Shown here: one piece after another, positions 1 through 10,430 of the stretch
Position numbering within the stretch: the stretch's first letter is position 1
Layout: each line of letters begins with the position of its first letter
Source: Gammaproteobacteria bacterium
GTDB taxonomy: Bacteria > Pseudomonadota > Gammaproteobacteria > Pseudomonadales > Azotimanducaceae
DNA: 64,000 nucleotides
Reading direction: 5' to 3'
Assembly: GCA_026707735.1 (NCBI GenBank)
Contig: JAPOWH010000007.1
Location: 264,251-328,250, forward strand
Translations under genes and position numbers: made by a program
Notes under the pieces: model-generated
Database searches by the model: none
The model's input: the letters and a program-made list of their open reading frames with translations, nothing else
Told to the model about the DNA's origin: nothing

Positions 1-3000
1 TTAGCGTTCTAAACCTCGTTAGAACCACAGCCCTTCTCACAATGGGTGCGTTTAGTCTGAACGCACTCGCACAAACCACAACCTGCGAATTCGATGAAGT
101 CACTGCTGGCACAAATTGGCAAGTTGTTGGTGGCGAGAATCAGATCGTCTTCTACCAAGGAACTGGAGCGAGCGTAACCATACCTAATTTCACCGACGAC
201 GGATGTGTTGGATCTGGAGCTACAAGTTTCAGGCTATTCAAGAACGGCGTGCAGATTACGGATTTGACCGACGGCACCGACGATGACGTAATTAGGTTGC
301 TTCGTAGAGTGACCGGAGTGACCGTCACAGATGTGGGTGTTACGGCGACCGATGACACTAACGGTTGGGGCGACGAGCACACAATCACTTACGACGGAAC
401 AGATACCGCTTGGGGAGCGGCTCCCGTCGAATACATGGTCCAAGCAGCACGAGCGTTTACAGACGTTCTGGGCGAATTCACTTTCACTGTGACGGTCTTG
501 CCAACGCAACTAACAATACCGACGAGCGTCGTATTTAAGGCTGAATCTACGGAGAGCATTGTGGTCCGTTGGGTCGGCGACGACGTTGCTGGTACTGCAA
601 CGCATTACCAAGTGGGATGGCGAACGACGGGTACGACGAGCTACACCATGTGCGGCCTGAAAGCAGAAAACACACCGGCAAGCGAGACTACCCATTTCTA
701 CTCGATCCAGGGATTGGAAGCTGGTACGGGATATGAGGTGGCCGTCAGAGCCGTCAACCCCGGCTCTATGACCAACATGTATGACGATGCGTACAGCCCA
801 TTTAGCACTCCTACGTTCGATGCGGACGAGCATACGACGAAGAGTCCAATGGACGATGCCACGCCATCAGCCGCTATCAACGATATGAATCCCATCCGGA
901 TTGCTACAGGTCAGATAGTAAGTGTCAATGCGATGGAATGGATATTTCCACATATTGACGGCGAAACGGTAACCGATAGCGACCCCTTCCATGCGACCGG
1001 AACCACGTTTACCTATCGTACGCGGTCAGGCAACAATTCGGCTCTTCGAGTTGAGTTCATTGACGACGGGGATACTACCACCACCGACCACGTCATCCGT
1101 CTGACCGGTCTAGCCGAGGCAACAACCTACGCAATTATCACTGCCGAAGGTTCAGATGGCTCGGAACTTAGAACCGAAATTCCAGTGAAAGTCGGTACCA
1201 ACGCCGAACAAATATTCTCGGTTACGTCGGCCACGACGCGGTGGGACCTTGAAACTACAGCGGCGAATTTTGAGCTGGATGCGAGCGACTTTGTCTCGGA
1301 AGCTGATGACACAATCGAGTATTCGATGACTGGTGGCACGCATCGAGGTGTTACCTATCTCGAAATCGCTGAAGACACAGGCGTGATAAGCGTGCCCGCC
1401 GGCATTAACTTGTCACCTCTCGAATCAGGCGACGAGTTCGAACTTACCGTAACCGCCACAAACGGCAATCAGGGGACCGATTCGATAGTCATTTACGTGA
1501 ATGTCGTTGAAGGTGACGATGCACCGTTTCTCAAACCCGGAACAGCGGACGTATGGCTCAAACCGCTCTCCGAAGCGAACGGAGGAGGCTCTCGCGTTGT
1601 CAATTTGGCTCAGTATTTTGACGACCGCGATGGAGGACGTCTGTGTTTCTCCATTACCGGCGACACGACTGATATAGGAACATCGAGCAACCCCATGGTG
1701 GTTGCCGACGTTAGGCTTTCCGGTGCCTCGCAATGCAGGAATGCACAGCTCACAGTAACGATGAATTTGCCGTCGACGAATCCCTCTAGCGACGACTTCT
1801 CCTTGCTCAATCTTCTAGGAGTTGTTGAAGTTGACGTTGATGTGGCTGCATATCAGGAAGGCGATTCGACCAACACATCCGATCCCGTGACGGTAAAGAT
1901 CAAACTGGCTTACGGTGCGAATGCCTCGCCTTCGATCCGCGCCGTAGCAAGGGCTGGTGCCGTTCACATTGCAAGCGGCGGATACACAGTTGACGAAAAC
2001 AGTGCCTTCACCATAACGTTTACGGCCGACGACCCGCTCCCCAACCCTCGCAGAAGCAACTCGAACACCCGTCTTTCGCACGACGACATTTGTTGGAGCG
2101 ACAGCGGCAAGTGCATGCCTTGCGTGGGGCCAGAGAATCGGATGAGCGATCGTATCGTAAACAATGGAGTTTCCCACGAGTTCGATTTGACGGTTCCTGC
2201 CGCAAAGGTGGACTACGAAAAGCATCCTAACGGGTACGTCATTGACCTGTGTGCGACTGACTTGTCCGGTACTACCCACACAACACAATTTACTGTGATG
2301 ATCGAGGACGTTGAAGAACCACCGACGTTCAAGCCCATCGAGGACATGTATTTCGTCGTGGGCGACTATGGAAAATCCATCGACCTTGCGGACTTTATCC
2401 AAGATGGAGACGGAGAGCGAGACATTGTTAGGTACGAGGCCAATACCGTCGGTACAACCACCGCAGTCGAAGTGTCGGAGTCCGATGGAGTTGTAACTGT
2501 CACGCCCACCGATCAGCCCTTGGCTCGAAAGGCCGAAGTGGAAATCGAGGTTTCCGCAACAGATACATCTGGGTATCGAGCGTATGGTTATTTCACGGCA
2601 AACGTAAAGAACTCGAATAGGTCCCCAACATTTAGGGGAGGTATCGGATCAGTTTCCTATGCGGTTGCGGAGAACAGCCCAGCTAAAACCAAGATTGGCA
2701 CGCCGATAGAAGCTACAGATCCAGATGTAGGGGATGACATCACCTACGAGTTGAGTGGTTCTCAGATGTTTGGCATCGATACCACAACGAATGGTGCGCA
2801 ACTCGTACTCCGCAAAGCTGGTCTCGACTATGAGCAAGGCAACGCATCTTACGATCTTGTCCTTACGGCAAACGACGGTTATGGGGGTGCTGCAACCCTA
2901 CGCATCACGGTGGCGGTCACCGACGTCAATGAACCTCCAGTGGCGACAGACGAAGTAATCAAGGATCAACGAATCCTTCTCGGCATGACGGAGTGTGTAA

Positions 3001-6000
3001 TTCGCGCAAGCGATCACTTCTCGGATCCTGATGAGTCCGACCAGGCCTCGGGATTGCTGATCGAAGCAACGACGACTCGTCCTGGCGATGTCGCCGTAAC
3101 GATCAGTAACAACGATGTCTGCATAGAGGGTAGAAATGTTGGTACTGGACCCGCAAGAATCACGGTTACAGCCCGCGATCGTGCTGGTCACACGGCACAC
3201 AAGCGCTTCAAGGTAACAGTAGAGCAGAACAATCCGCCTATGACCGCTGCAACTGGTGGTTTGGAGGACCTTGACGTTCAAAGAGATGGTCGCAGCGAAG
3301 ACATCGATCTAAATGAATATTTCGATGACGGCGACGATACTTACGACGAGACCATGGAGTACTCGGTAAGTAGCGGGGATGCCAATATCGCTACAGCCGT
3401 CGTCGTTCGCGGTCATTACCTGCGCATTTACGGCAACCTTGACGGAACGACCACGGTCACAGTTACTGCAACCGATCAGAACAATCAATCGCACTCGCAA
3501 ACGTTCGACGTAACCGTCGTAGGAAATGAAGCACCGGTTGCTAATCCGAACGCCATTGCCGACGTACAGACGCGCATAGGCCAGACGCCTGCACCGATCG
3601 ATGCTGGCGAAGCATTCACGGATGAAGGCGATTCGTTCACACTATCAGTGGGAACGGACAACACCGACGTGGCGACTTTGTCCGTCGAGTATGACGCAGA
3701 CAACAATCCTTGGATCACGGTGCATGTGCATTCGATTGGCAGCACGCGGGCAACCGTAACTGCTGTCGACACAGCACAAAACACTGCCACCGTGTCGTTC
3801 AACATTGAAGTTGGCGAACGCAATGACCCGCCCAAGTTGGCAAGTCCAATCGCTGACCTATCCGTTGAGATAGACGGTCGGGTTGACATCGACTTGGACG
3901 AAGTCTTCGACGACGAGGGACGACTGTCCTTTGAAGTCGATATCGAAGACGACAACGTTGCGGACGTCGTGTATCGATCCATCAGCAATATCTTGCGTGT
4001 ATACGGCTACAAGACTGGCGATACTCTCGTGAGCGTAACGGCTACGGACGACATCGGACAAACGGCCACGGACGAATTCACGGTTACCGTTGTCGAAGGC
4101 GCAGCCCCAGAAGTTGTAGCCGTACCGGTAGCGCAATCGATACATTCCGGTGGCGTGAGGGAAGTGTCCCTCAATGGAGTCTTCGTAGATCCCGATGGCG
4201 GAGCGCTTACTTACAGTGCGAGCTCATCTAACGAAATGATCGCAACTGTAATGGTATCGGGAAGCACGCTTCAGATTACCGGCGTTTCCGAAGGAAATGC
4301 AACGATCACTGTTCGGGGCACTGATGCCGAAGGACTCTATGCCGAGGTTATGTTTGACATAGCGGTTGGTCCTGCCGATGTTCCTCCAATGCTTGCGATC
4401 CCGTTCAAGGATCTGACGCTGGAGATGGGCAAGAATGCAGATGTGACCCTCGATGGCGTTTTCGAGGACGACGGCACCTTGACCTACTCGGTCACGGTGG
4501 ACGACGACGACGTAGCGCATGCCGTTTATCGCCAAAGCAACAATTCGATTCGTGTCTATGGAGACGCAATCGGAACGGCGATGGTCACGGTCACTGCAAC
4601 GGACGCAAGCGGTCAGTCCGCAAGCGATTCGTTCATGGTTACTGTTGAGATCCCGAACAATCCGCCAGTCGTTGCCAAGACCATTGATGGTGTCACCATC
4701 GAAGCAGGTGATTACCTCGACGTATCGCTTGACGGCGTATTCAAAGATGAGGGAGAGCTAGACTATACGGTTACTAGCGATAGTGACACTGTCGCAGATG
4801 CTGTCTATCGCGTAAGCACGAATTCCGTTCGTGTGTTCGCTCTAGAGGTCGGTATGGCAAACATTACCGTAACGGCAACTGACGACGTAGGTCAGACAGC
4901 GAGAACCAGTTTCCAAGTCGACGTCGATCCAGCAAACGACGCACCCACGTTGAGCGGTACGCTCGACAATACAGAGGTCACTGTTGGCGAGTCTACAACG
5001 GTTTCTCTGGCTGGAGTGTTTACGGACCCCGATGGCGACACCTTGAGCTATGCTGCCACAACGTCCGACGAAATGATCGCCACAGTCAGCGTGACCGGCA
5101 TCGATCTGACCATCGAGGGCAAGAGTGCCGGAATCGCGACGATCACGGTGACGGCCACCGATCCTGGAGGTCTCAGTGCAACAGGAACGTTCAGCGTCGA
5201 TGTTGAAACCGCGCCGATGCTGGTGCAGGATTTTGCCGACGAAGTCGTTACCGCAGGCGAGCCGCTCACATTTGCGGTTGACAAGTACTTCATGGATGAC
5301 GACGGTGACACGCTAACTTACTCGGCGAGTTCGTCCGACGAATTGATCGCCACAGTCAGCGTAACCGGCATGGATCTGACCATCGACGGCATGAGCGCTG
5401 GTACCGCCATGATCACCGTGACCGCGACTGACCCGAAGGGCCGGAGCGCGTCCGGCACCTTCGACGTGGTAATTGAAACCGCTCCCATGCTAGTAATGGA
5501 GTTTGACGATCGAGTTGTAACGGCAGGAATGCCAGACACCTTCTCGGTTGCCGACAATTTCGCTGATGAAGACGGCGACATGCTCACCTTCTCCTCTATG
5601 TCTTCCGACGACGCCATTGCCATGGTCAGCGTGTCCGACGACGATCTGACCATTGATGGCATGAGCGCTGGAACGGCAACGATCACCGTTACGGCTGCTG
5701 ACCCGAAAGGTCGCAGCACAACCGGTGAGTTTGAAGTGGTAGTCGAAACCGCTCCCATGCTGATCATGGAATTTGACGACCAGGTTGTAACCGCGGGCGA
5801 ACCAATGATGCTTCAGGTTGCCAACCACTTCGCTGACGAGGATGGCGACACGCTCACCTATTCGGCTATGTCTTCCGACACAGCAATTGCTACTGTTAGC
5901 TTGTCAGGCGAAGAACTGACTCTCAACGGGGTGGCCGCCGGCACCGCGACGATAACTGTCACAGCTTCAGATCCTAAAGATAGAAGCGCGTCGGGTACCT

Positions 6001-8330
6001 TCGAAGTGGTAGTCGAAACGGCTCCCATGCTGGTCATGGATTTCGACGATAAAGTTGTGACTGCGGGAATGCCATACACCTTCTCGATTGCCGACAATTT
6101 CGCTGATGAAGATGGCGACACGCTCACCTACTCGGCAATGTCTTCTGACGACGCCATAGCCATGGTCAGCGTGTCCGGCGACGATCTGACTATCGACGGC
6201 ATGAGCGCTGGAATGGCAACGATTACCGTGACAGCCGCCGACCCGAAAGGTCGAAGCGCGTCCGGTGAGTTTGACGTGGTTGTTGAAACCGCTCCCATGC
6301 TGGTCATGGAATTTGACGACCAGGTTGTAACCGCGGGCGAACCTATGACCCTTCAGGTTGCCAACCACTTCGCTGACGAGGATGGCGACACGCTCACCTA
6401 TTCGGCTATGTCTTCGGACACAGCGATTGCCACGGTTAGCATGTCGGGCGAAGACCTGACGCTCAATGGGGTATCCGCTGGCATGGCGACGGTAACTGTC
6501 ACCGCTTCCGATCCCAAAGATAGAAGCGCATCGGGTACCTTCGAAGTGGTAGTCGAAACGGCTCCCGAAGCAGTCGGCAACATAGCCGACATGATGCTTC
6601 AAGTTGGTGGCGAAGCCATGGAGATGGATCTGACCGGCTACTTCGCGGACGGCGACGGCGATGCACTCACCTATGCGGCGAGCACCGACACCGATTCAGT
6701 TGAGACTGCCGTTAGTGGCGCAATGTTGACACTAACCCCGCACACCAAGGGACAGTCGGTCGTCACGGTTGTGGCATCTGACCCGAAGCAAAGACAAGCA
6801 ACTCAGGAGTTCACAGTTACTGTGGACGATGGCGAGATCAAGGCTGTTGGTAATGACGCGTTGGCGGGCGTTGCGCGCACGATAATCGGAAGCGCTTCGA
6901 ACGCAATCGGCGGTCGGTTGGAAGGCAACCGTGGCAATACTTCAGGATTGTCATTCTTGCCGATCATCGGGGGACGGGACGACTATCAAAGGGTCGACTC
7001 CCAGCCTGGCATCATCAGCGCCAATACAGGAACTGTAGGGCCGGCACCTCGAACTCAGCAGCCGGCTCAACGATCCTCAGCGCCGATGGTCCGCAAAGCT
7101 TCCAGCGGCGTCACTTGGGGCATGGTGCCATCCAAATTCCAGGACTCGTCCCAAAGCCGAAAAGTCGACATTAGCTCGCTGCTTGGCAACAACTTCTCCT
7201 ATTTCCTTAATGGAAATGGTGGAATGGGGTCATTCTCTGGATGGGGTACGGTTGATTTCCGCTCCTTGGAAGGTGAAGGCTACGATGGAAACGCATCTGC
7301 CTTCTTCCTCGGTGTAGACGTGAAGGTAAGTCCCTACGTGCTGCTTGGAGCGGCCGTTGGACACAACCGAAGCGAAACCGATTACACCTATGGAAGCGCC
7401 ACGCAGACCCTAGAGACCACAGTTACGTCGGTACTGCCCTACGTCAGCTACAAGCCGAATCCACGCGCTATCGTGTGGGGCGTTGTAGGACGAGGCGGAG
7501 GCGAAGCAACCACAACGGTGCACAACGCCACCGATTCCGAGTCCAGCGATCTAACGATGAACTTGGGAATGTTTGGCGCGAGCGCAAGGTTCGCCAGCAG
7601 AGGTGCGACGCAGTTTGGCATCCGAGGCGACGCGGCATTTGCCAGTCTAGCCACGGAAGATGGCAACGGCGCTGCCGACGGCTTGGATGCCGGTGTCAAT
7701 CGGCTGCGAATCGGCGCAGAAGCCATGCATGTCTACGGAATGGCCGATGGATCCACGGTTACGCCTTACGGCGAAATCAACCTTCGATATGACGGTGGCG
7801 ACGGAGTCACTGGCTCTGGCATCGAGCTGGCGGGCGGCGTGAGAATCATGACGAACGCCTTCTCGTTAGATGCTCGAGGCCACACGGTCGCCGCGCATAG
7901 CGCAGAGGACTTCTCGGAGAGTGGCGTGACGCTGATGGCCACGCTCAATCCGTCGCACGGAATGACCGGCTTGTCGATGTCGCTCGCCCCGAGCTGGGGT
8001 CAAACCTCGAGGCCGCAAAGCCTCGTCTGGGCCGATTCCGCAGCAGGCGCTTTGCCGTTCAATACCGGATTCAGATCACACAACGGGTTCGCCATGAATG
8101 CGAACATCGGTTACGGCTTCCTGATCAATCGCGATCGCCATGTGTTGACGCCCTACCTCGAGTACGGCGAAGACGGCGCGCGGAACCGCTCAATACTCTT
8201 GGGCACGGAAGTCAAGCAACTAATCATGTCATCCTCGCTGTTTGACATGAACGTAACGGTCGGTCGCGTTGGCTCAACAAGCGATTCTGACAACAACCAA
8301 CTTGAGATCAACGCGACGCTCCTGTTCTAG
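1..8330 (+). CDS. Giant Ig-like/cadherin-repeat autotransporter (5' end outside window)
   Basis: Type V (autotransporter) surface protein, at least 2762 residues, probably an adhesin or surface stalk. The reading frame is open from base 3 to the edge, and the residues before the ATG at 42 (SVLNLVRTTALLT) continue a signal peptide ending at NALAQ, so the true start lies upstream of the window. After the signal comes a head starting TCEFDE that also begins both paralogues at 32471-40885 and 41520-47663. An FN3-like domain follows at about residues 160-250, then cadherin-like and BIg2-like modules of 80-95 residues rich in DxDGD and ITVTATD motifs (likely Ca2+ binding). The last 270 residues form an autotransporter barrel (GWGTVDF, SVLPYVSYKP) ending in Phe, as expected for BAM recognition. 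A block of four near-identical modules lies at 5480-6565. A strong terminator follows. The ligand is unknown; adhesion is inference. Confidence 0.9.
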   Translation, partial: SVLNLVRTTALLTMGAFSLNALAQTTTCEFDEVTAGTNWQVVGGENQIVFYQGTGASVTIPNFTDDGCVGSGATSFRLFKNGVQITDLTDGTDDDVIRLLRRVTGVTVTDVGVTATDDTNGWGDEHTITYDGTDTAWGAAPVEYMVQAARAFTDVLGEFTFTVTVLPTQLTIPTSVVFKAESTESIVVRWVGDDVAGTATHYQVGWRTTGTTSYTMCGLKAENTPASETTHFYSIQGLEAGTGYEVAVRAVNPGSMTNMYDDAYSPFSTPTFDADEHTTKSPMDDATPSAAINDMNPIRIATGQIVSVNAMEWIFPHIDGETVTDSDPFHATGTTFTYRTRSGNNSALRVEFIDDGDTTTTDHVIRLTGLAEATTYAIITAEGSDGSELRTEIPVKVGTNAEQIFSVTSATTRWDLETTAANFELDASDFVSEADDTIEYSMTGGTHRGVTYLEIAEDTGVISVPAGINLSPLESGDEFELTVTATNGNQGTDSIVIYVNVVEGDDAPFLKPGTADVWLKPLSEANGGGSRVVNLAQYFDDRDGGRLCFSITGDTTDIGTSSNPMVVADVRLSGASQCRNAQLTVTMNLPSTNPSSDDFSLLNLLGVVEVDVDVAAYQEGDSTNTSDPVTVKIKLAYGANASPSIRAVARAGAVHIASGGYTVDENSAFTITFTADDPLPNPRRSNSNTRLSHDDICWSDSGKCMPCVGPENRMSDRIVNNGVSHEFDLTVPAAKVDYEKHPNGYVIDLCATDLSGTTHTTQFTVMIEDVEEPPTFKPIEDMYFVVGDYGKSIDLADFIQDGDGERDIVRYEANTVGTTTAVEVSESDGVVTVTPTDQPLARKAEVEIEVSATDTSGYRAYGYFTANVKNSNRSPTFRGGIGSVSYAVAENSPAKTKIGTPIEATDPDVGDDITYELSGSQMFGIDTTTNGAQLVLRKAGLDYEQGNASYDLVLTANDGYGGAATLRITVAVTDVNEPPVATDEVIKDQRILLGMTECVIRASDHFSDPDESDQASGLLIEATTTRPGDVAVTISNNDVCIEGRNVGTGPARITVTARDRAGHTAHKRFKVTVEQNNPPMTAATGGLEDLDVQRDGRSEDIDLNEYFDDGDDTYDETMEYSVSSGDANIATAVVVRGHYLRIYGNLDGTTTVTVTATDQNNQSHSQTFDVTVVGNEAPVANPNAIADVQTRIGQTPAPIDAGEAFTDEGDSFTLSVGTDNTDVATLSVEYDADNNPWITVHVHSIGSTRATVTAVDTAQNTATVSFNIEVGERNDPPKLASPIADLSVEIDGRVDIDLDEVFDDEGRLSFEVDIEDDNVADVVYRSISNILRVYGYKTGDTLVSVTATDDIGQTATDEFTVTVVEGAAPEVVAVPVAQSIHSGGVREVSLNGVFVDPDGGALTYSASSSNEMIATVMVSGSTLQITGVSEGNATITVRGTDAEGLYAEVMFDIAVGPADVPPMLAIPFKDLTLEMGKNADVTLDGVFEDDGTLTYSVTVDDDDVAHAVYRQSNNSIRVYGDAIGTAMVTVTATDASGQSASDSFMVTVEIPNNPPVVAKTIDGVTIEAGDYLDVSLDGVFKDEGELDYTVTSDSDTVADAVYRVSTNSVRVFALEVGMANITVTATDDVGQTARTSFQVDVDPANDAPTLSGTLDNTEVTVGESTTVSLAGVFTDPDGDTLSYAATTSDEMIATVSVTGIDLTIEGKSAGIATITVTATDPGGLSATGTFSVDVETAPMLVQDFADEVVTAGEPLTFAVDKYFMDDDGDTLTYSASSSDELIATVSVTGMDLTIDGMSAGTAMITVTATDPKGRSASGTFDVVIETAPMLVMEFDDRVVTAGMPDTFSVADNFADEDGDMLTFSSMSSDDAIAMVSVSDDDLTIDGMSAGTATITVTAADPKGRSTTGEFEVVVETAPMLIMEFDDQVVTAGEPMMLQVANHFADEDGDTLTYSAMSSDTAIATVSLSGEELTLNGVAAGTATITVTASDPKDRSASGTFEVVVETAPMLVMDFDDKVVTAGMPYTFSIADNFADEDGDTLTYSAMSSDDAIAMVSVSGDDLTIDGMSAGMATITVTAADPKGRSASGEFDVVVETAPMLVMEFDDQVVTAGEPMTLQVANHFADEDGDTLTYSAMSSDTAIATVSMSGEDLTLNGVSAGMATVTVTASDPKDRSASGTFEVVVETAPEAVGNIADMMLQVGGEAMEMDLTGYFADGDGDALTYAASTDTDSVETAVSGAMLTLTPHTKGQSVVTVVASDPKQRQATQEFTVTVDDGEIKAVGNDALAGVARTIIGSASNAIGGRLEGNRGNTSGLSFLPIIGGRDDYQRVDSQPGIISANTGTVGPAPRTQQPAQRSSAPMVRKASSGVTWGMVPSKFQDSSQSRKVDISSLLGNNFSYFLNGNGGMGSFSGWGTVDFRSLEGEGYDGNASAFFLGVDVKVSPYVLLGAAVGHNRSETDYTYGSATQTLETTVTSVLPYVSYKPNPRAIVWGVVGRGGGEATTTVHNATDSESSDLTMNLGMFGASARFASRGATQFGIRGDAAFASLATEDGNGAADGLDAGVNRLRIGAEAMHVYGMADGSTVTPYGEINLRYDGGDGVTGSGIELAGGVRIMTNAFSLDARGHTVAAHSAEDFSESGVTLMATLNPSHGMTGLSMSLAPSWGQTSRPQSLVWADSAAGALPFNTGFRSHNGFAMNANIGYGFLINRDRHVLTPYLEYGEDGARNRSILLGTEVKQLIMSSSLFDMNVTVGRVGSTSDSDNNQLEINATLLF
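5480..6565 (+). repeat. Four tandem Ig-like modules in an A-B-A'-B' arrangement
   Basis: Within the giant autotransporter, modules of about 90 codons (270 bp) begin near 5485, 5755, 6025 and 6295. Modules 1 and 3 share VVTAGMP and DDAIAMVSVS, while modules 2 and 4 share VVTAGEPM, LQVANHFADEDGDTL and SDTAIATVS. Module 2 therefore matches module 4 better than its neighbours, which shows that a 540-bp two-module unit was duplicated. Such repeats can change copy number by recombination and so change stalk length. Confidence 0.85.
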
Positions 8331-8362
8331 GTACCCCTAGACCTAGAACCCCTCCCTGGACG

Positions 8363-8405
8363 ACCCGCGTACCGCCTAGCGGTACGCGGGTTGTCTCTTT
8401 TTCTC
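8363..8405 (+). terminator. Rho-independent terminator after the first giant autotransporter
   Basis: A perfect 13-bp stem (acccgcgtaccgc at 8363-8375 with gcggtacgcgggt at 8379-8391) closes a 3-nt loop (cta) and is followed by tgtctctttttc. It starts 33 bp after the stop codon at 8330. Confidence 0.92.
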
Positions 8406-8630
8406 CCCGACAAGGACCTCTGTCCTGCGTACGAAGAATGCAAGGATAGGACCTTGCACCAAAAACTAGCCCTAAGGCGCATACAATTCACGAGCAAGAG
8501 CAGCCTGCATTAGCTTGGTTGCGTCGGGAGGTTGACGGGCGAAAGAGTTCTGTCGGCAATTGGCACCCCAGTGCCAAACGCTACATGGAATCCAAATGGC
8601 ATACAACAAGTGAACATAGCCAATTCCAGA

Positions 8631-10364
8631 ATGCGCAGCATTTCTAAAGCAATTCTGTTCTGCGGATTCGGGGCTCTGGCTAGTGTCCAGCTACTAGCAG
8701 AAGGTAGTACAAGTTCAGCTGACAACAAAGAAAGTCTAGGTACTAACCCGTATCAGGATTCGAACCTTGGTTCGGGGAGCTTCACGTTACCCAATCCCAA
8801 GGGCATTGACGAACTCACTAAGATCAAGAGTGAATTTTTGAGAAGTGTGGTATTGCGTCGAATGCTGGCCAATACTGATGTGCAGGGGGTGATGCGCTTA
8901 TTTGACCAAGCAAAGAAAGTAACGCATCCCAATCTACGTTCACGACTTCAGAAAACGCTCGTTCAAAAGCTTACGACGTTGGACCCGCAACAATCACTCA
9001 ATATCGCACTGGACGTTCCAACATTGAACCGCAGTCGACTGGTTGAGGCTGTATTCATTGAGTGGTTCATATCTGATCTGGACGAAGCGGTCAAAACTGC
9101 TTCCTCGCTCGACTACAGCGAGCGGCTAGTTGCATTGAAGACACTCGTTCAAATCCGCGATGACCTCCCAAGTAGCGAGCTACAGAAATTCGCGGACGAT
9201 CTCGGTCACGGCGGTAGATTTAGGGGGCTAGTTGAAGAATTGACCGAAAGATCCGCTTGTATTGACCCGAGGAGCTCGTGGAATGCGCTCAGCGAAGATC
9301 CGTGGTTGGACAGCACCCAGAAGTTTGTCTTCCTTGACATTGCAAGGGCGTGGATTGATGCCGATGGTAGGCAAGCTCTGTTTGAAATCGCGGATTCAAT
9401 TCAAAACCACGCTACCCGCGTGGATTTGATAGAGCGGTTGATCGACGAAATAGCCGAAACGGATCCTGAAGAAGCGTTTTGGTATGCCAAGAATCTTTAT
9501 GGGCAGACCGACGGTTCAGTATTTTACGACGCTGTTCGTGAGTGGGCCAAGAGCGACCCTCGCGCTGCGCTTGAAGCGGTTTCCCAATTGGACAGCCACA
9601 TGCAACGGCTAAAGTTGCAATATACGATTGCAACAAGCTGGGCGCGCAATGACCCCAGAGATTTTCTGACGCAGAATTTGGACAAGTTTTCTACGACTGC
9701 CCGGTCGGCTGCGCGAAGCTATGCAATCGATCAAATCGCAAAGATTTCACCAGAAGAGGCGAAGGTATATCTCTCAGAAATTCCGCAAAGTGAAATCGAA
9801 TCCGTTGCCGTGCGAATCGCCACACGATTGTCTGATACAGACGTTCAGGAGGCAATTGACTGGATCAAAACGGATGCGAATGTCATTCAACACCAGCAGC
9901 GCCTATTCCGCGTAGTGTTGGATGAGCTTCTTGAGGAAGACCTAGAAGCGGCCATGCAGTTTGCGCAGGATCACTCAACCGATACTACCGAAGATGGCCT
10001 TGAGTTCAAGGTTCTACGCTATATTGTTAATGGGAACGAAATCGAGCAGGCCTTGGAATTCTTGCCCCGAATGCAGGAAGGACATGGCAAGTTTGCTGCG
10101 CACATGGATGTAGCACTCAATTTGATAGTCAACAAAGACATCGACCGTGCGCTTGAATTGGGTGACCGCGTAGATTCTGAACATAGGCGCTACTTTTTTT
10201 CAGCCGTGCTTGAATCCTGGGCTCACTACGACCCTCAGGGGATGTACGAAGCCTTGGACGATTTGTCGGATAAGGGGCTAAGACTCCAAGCAGCCCAAGC
10301 GCTGCGCTACAACAATAAGTCTCTAAGCGAAGAGCAAATTCAATACGTCGAGTCCCTACTTTAG
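8631..10364 (+). CDS. Secreted helical-repeat protein, tandem paralogue 1
   Basis: Function unknown. The ATG at 8631 is preferred over an upstream in-frame start at 8532 because it begins directly with a signal peptide (MRSISKAILFCGFGALAS, cleavage near LLAEG). The mature part, about 550 residues, is almost entirely amphipathic helices in units of 35-40 residues marked by W-x3-DP-x2-A (EWAKSDPRAALEAV, SWARNDPRDFL, SWAHYDPQGMYEAL). This suggests a TPR/HEAT-like alpha-solenoid, usually a protein-binding scaffold. It acts in the periplasm or at the cell surface. The next gene, 66 bp downstream on the same strand, is a diverged paralogue of almost the same length, so the two are probably co-transcribed and arose by tandem duplication. 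The upstream terminator separates them from the autotransporter gene. Confidence 0.75.
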   Translation: MRSISKAILFCGFGALASVQLLAEGSTSSADNKESLGTNPYQDSNLGSGSFTLPNPKGIDELTKIKSEFLRSVVLRRMLANTDVQGVMRLFDQAKKVTHPNLRSRLQKTLVQKLTTLDPQQSLNIALDVPTLNRSRLVEAVFIEWFISDLDEAVKTASSLDYSERLVALKTLVQIRDDLPSSELQKFADDLGHGGRFRGLVEELTERSACIDPRSSWNALSEDPWLDSTQKFVFLDIARAWIDADGRQALFEIADSIQNHATRVDLIERLIDEIAETDPEEAFWYAKNLYGQTDGSVFYDAVREWAKSDPRAALEAVSQLDSHMQRLKLQYTIATSWARNDPRDFLTQNLDKFSTTARSAARSYAIDQIAKISPEEAKVYLSEIPQSEIESVAVRIATRLSDTDVQEAIDWIKTDANVIQHQQRLFRVVLDELLEEDLEAAMQFAQDHSTDTTEDGLEFKVLRYIVNGNEIEQALEFLPRMQEGHGKFAAHMDVALNLIVNKDIDRALELGDRVDSEHRRYFFSAVLESWAHYDPQGMYEALDDLSDKGLRLQAAQALRYNNKSLSEEQIQYVESLL

Positions 10365-10430
10365 AACGATCGTGGAAATTTGTGTGACGATGGTTATTGA
10401 TCTATTCAGCCTACAAAAAGGCATCGATAA

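Noticed and set aside
5048..6602. Several long minus-strand frames within the first giant gene
   Set aside because: They mirror the repetitive coding strand; absence of stops is a by-product of the repeats, and the products are low-complexity.
8745..8770. ggattcgaacc, resembling the T-arm of a tRNA
   Set aside because: It lies inside the coding sequence of a helical-repeat protein and no acceptor or anticodon arm pairs around it.
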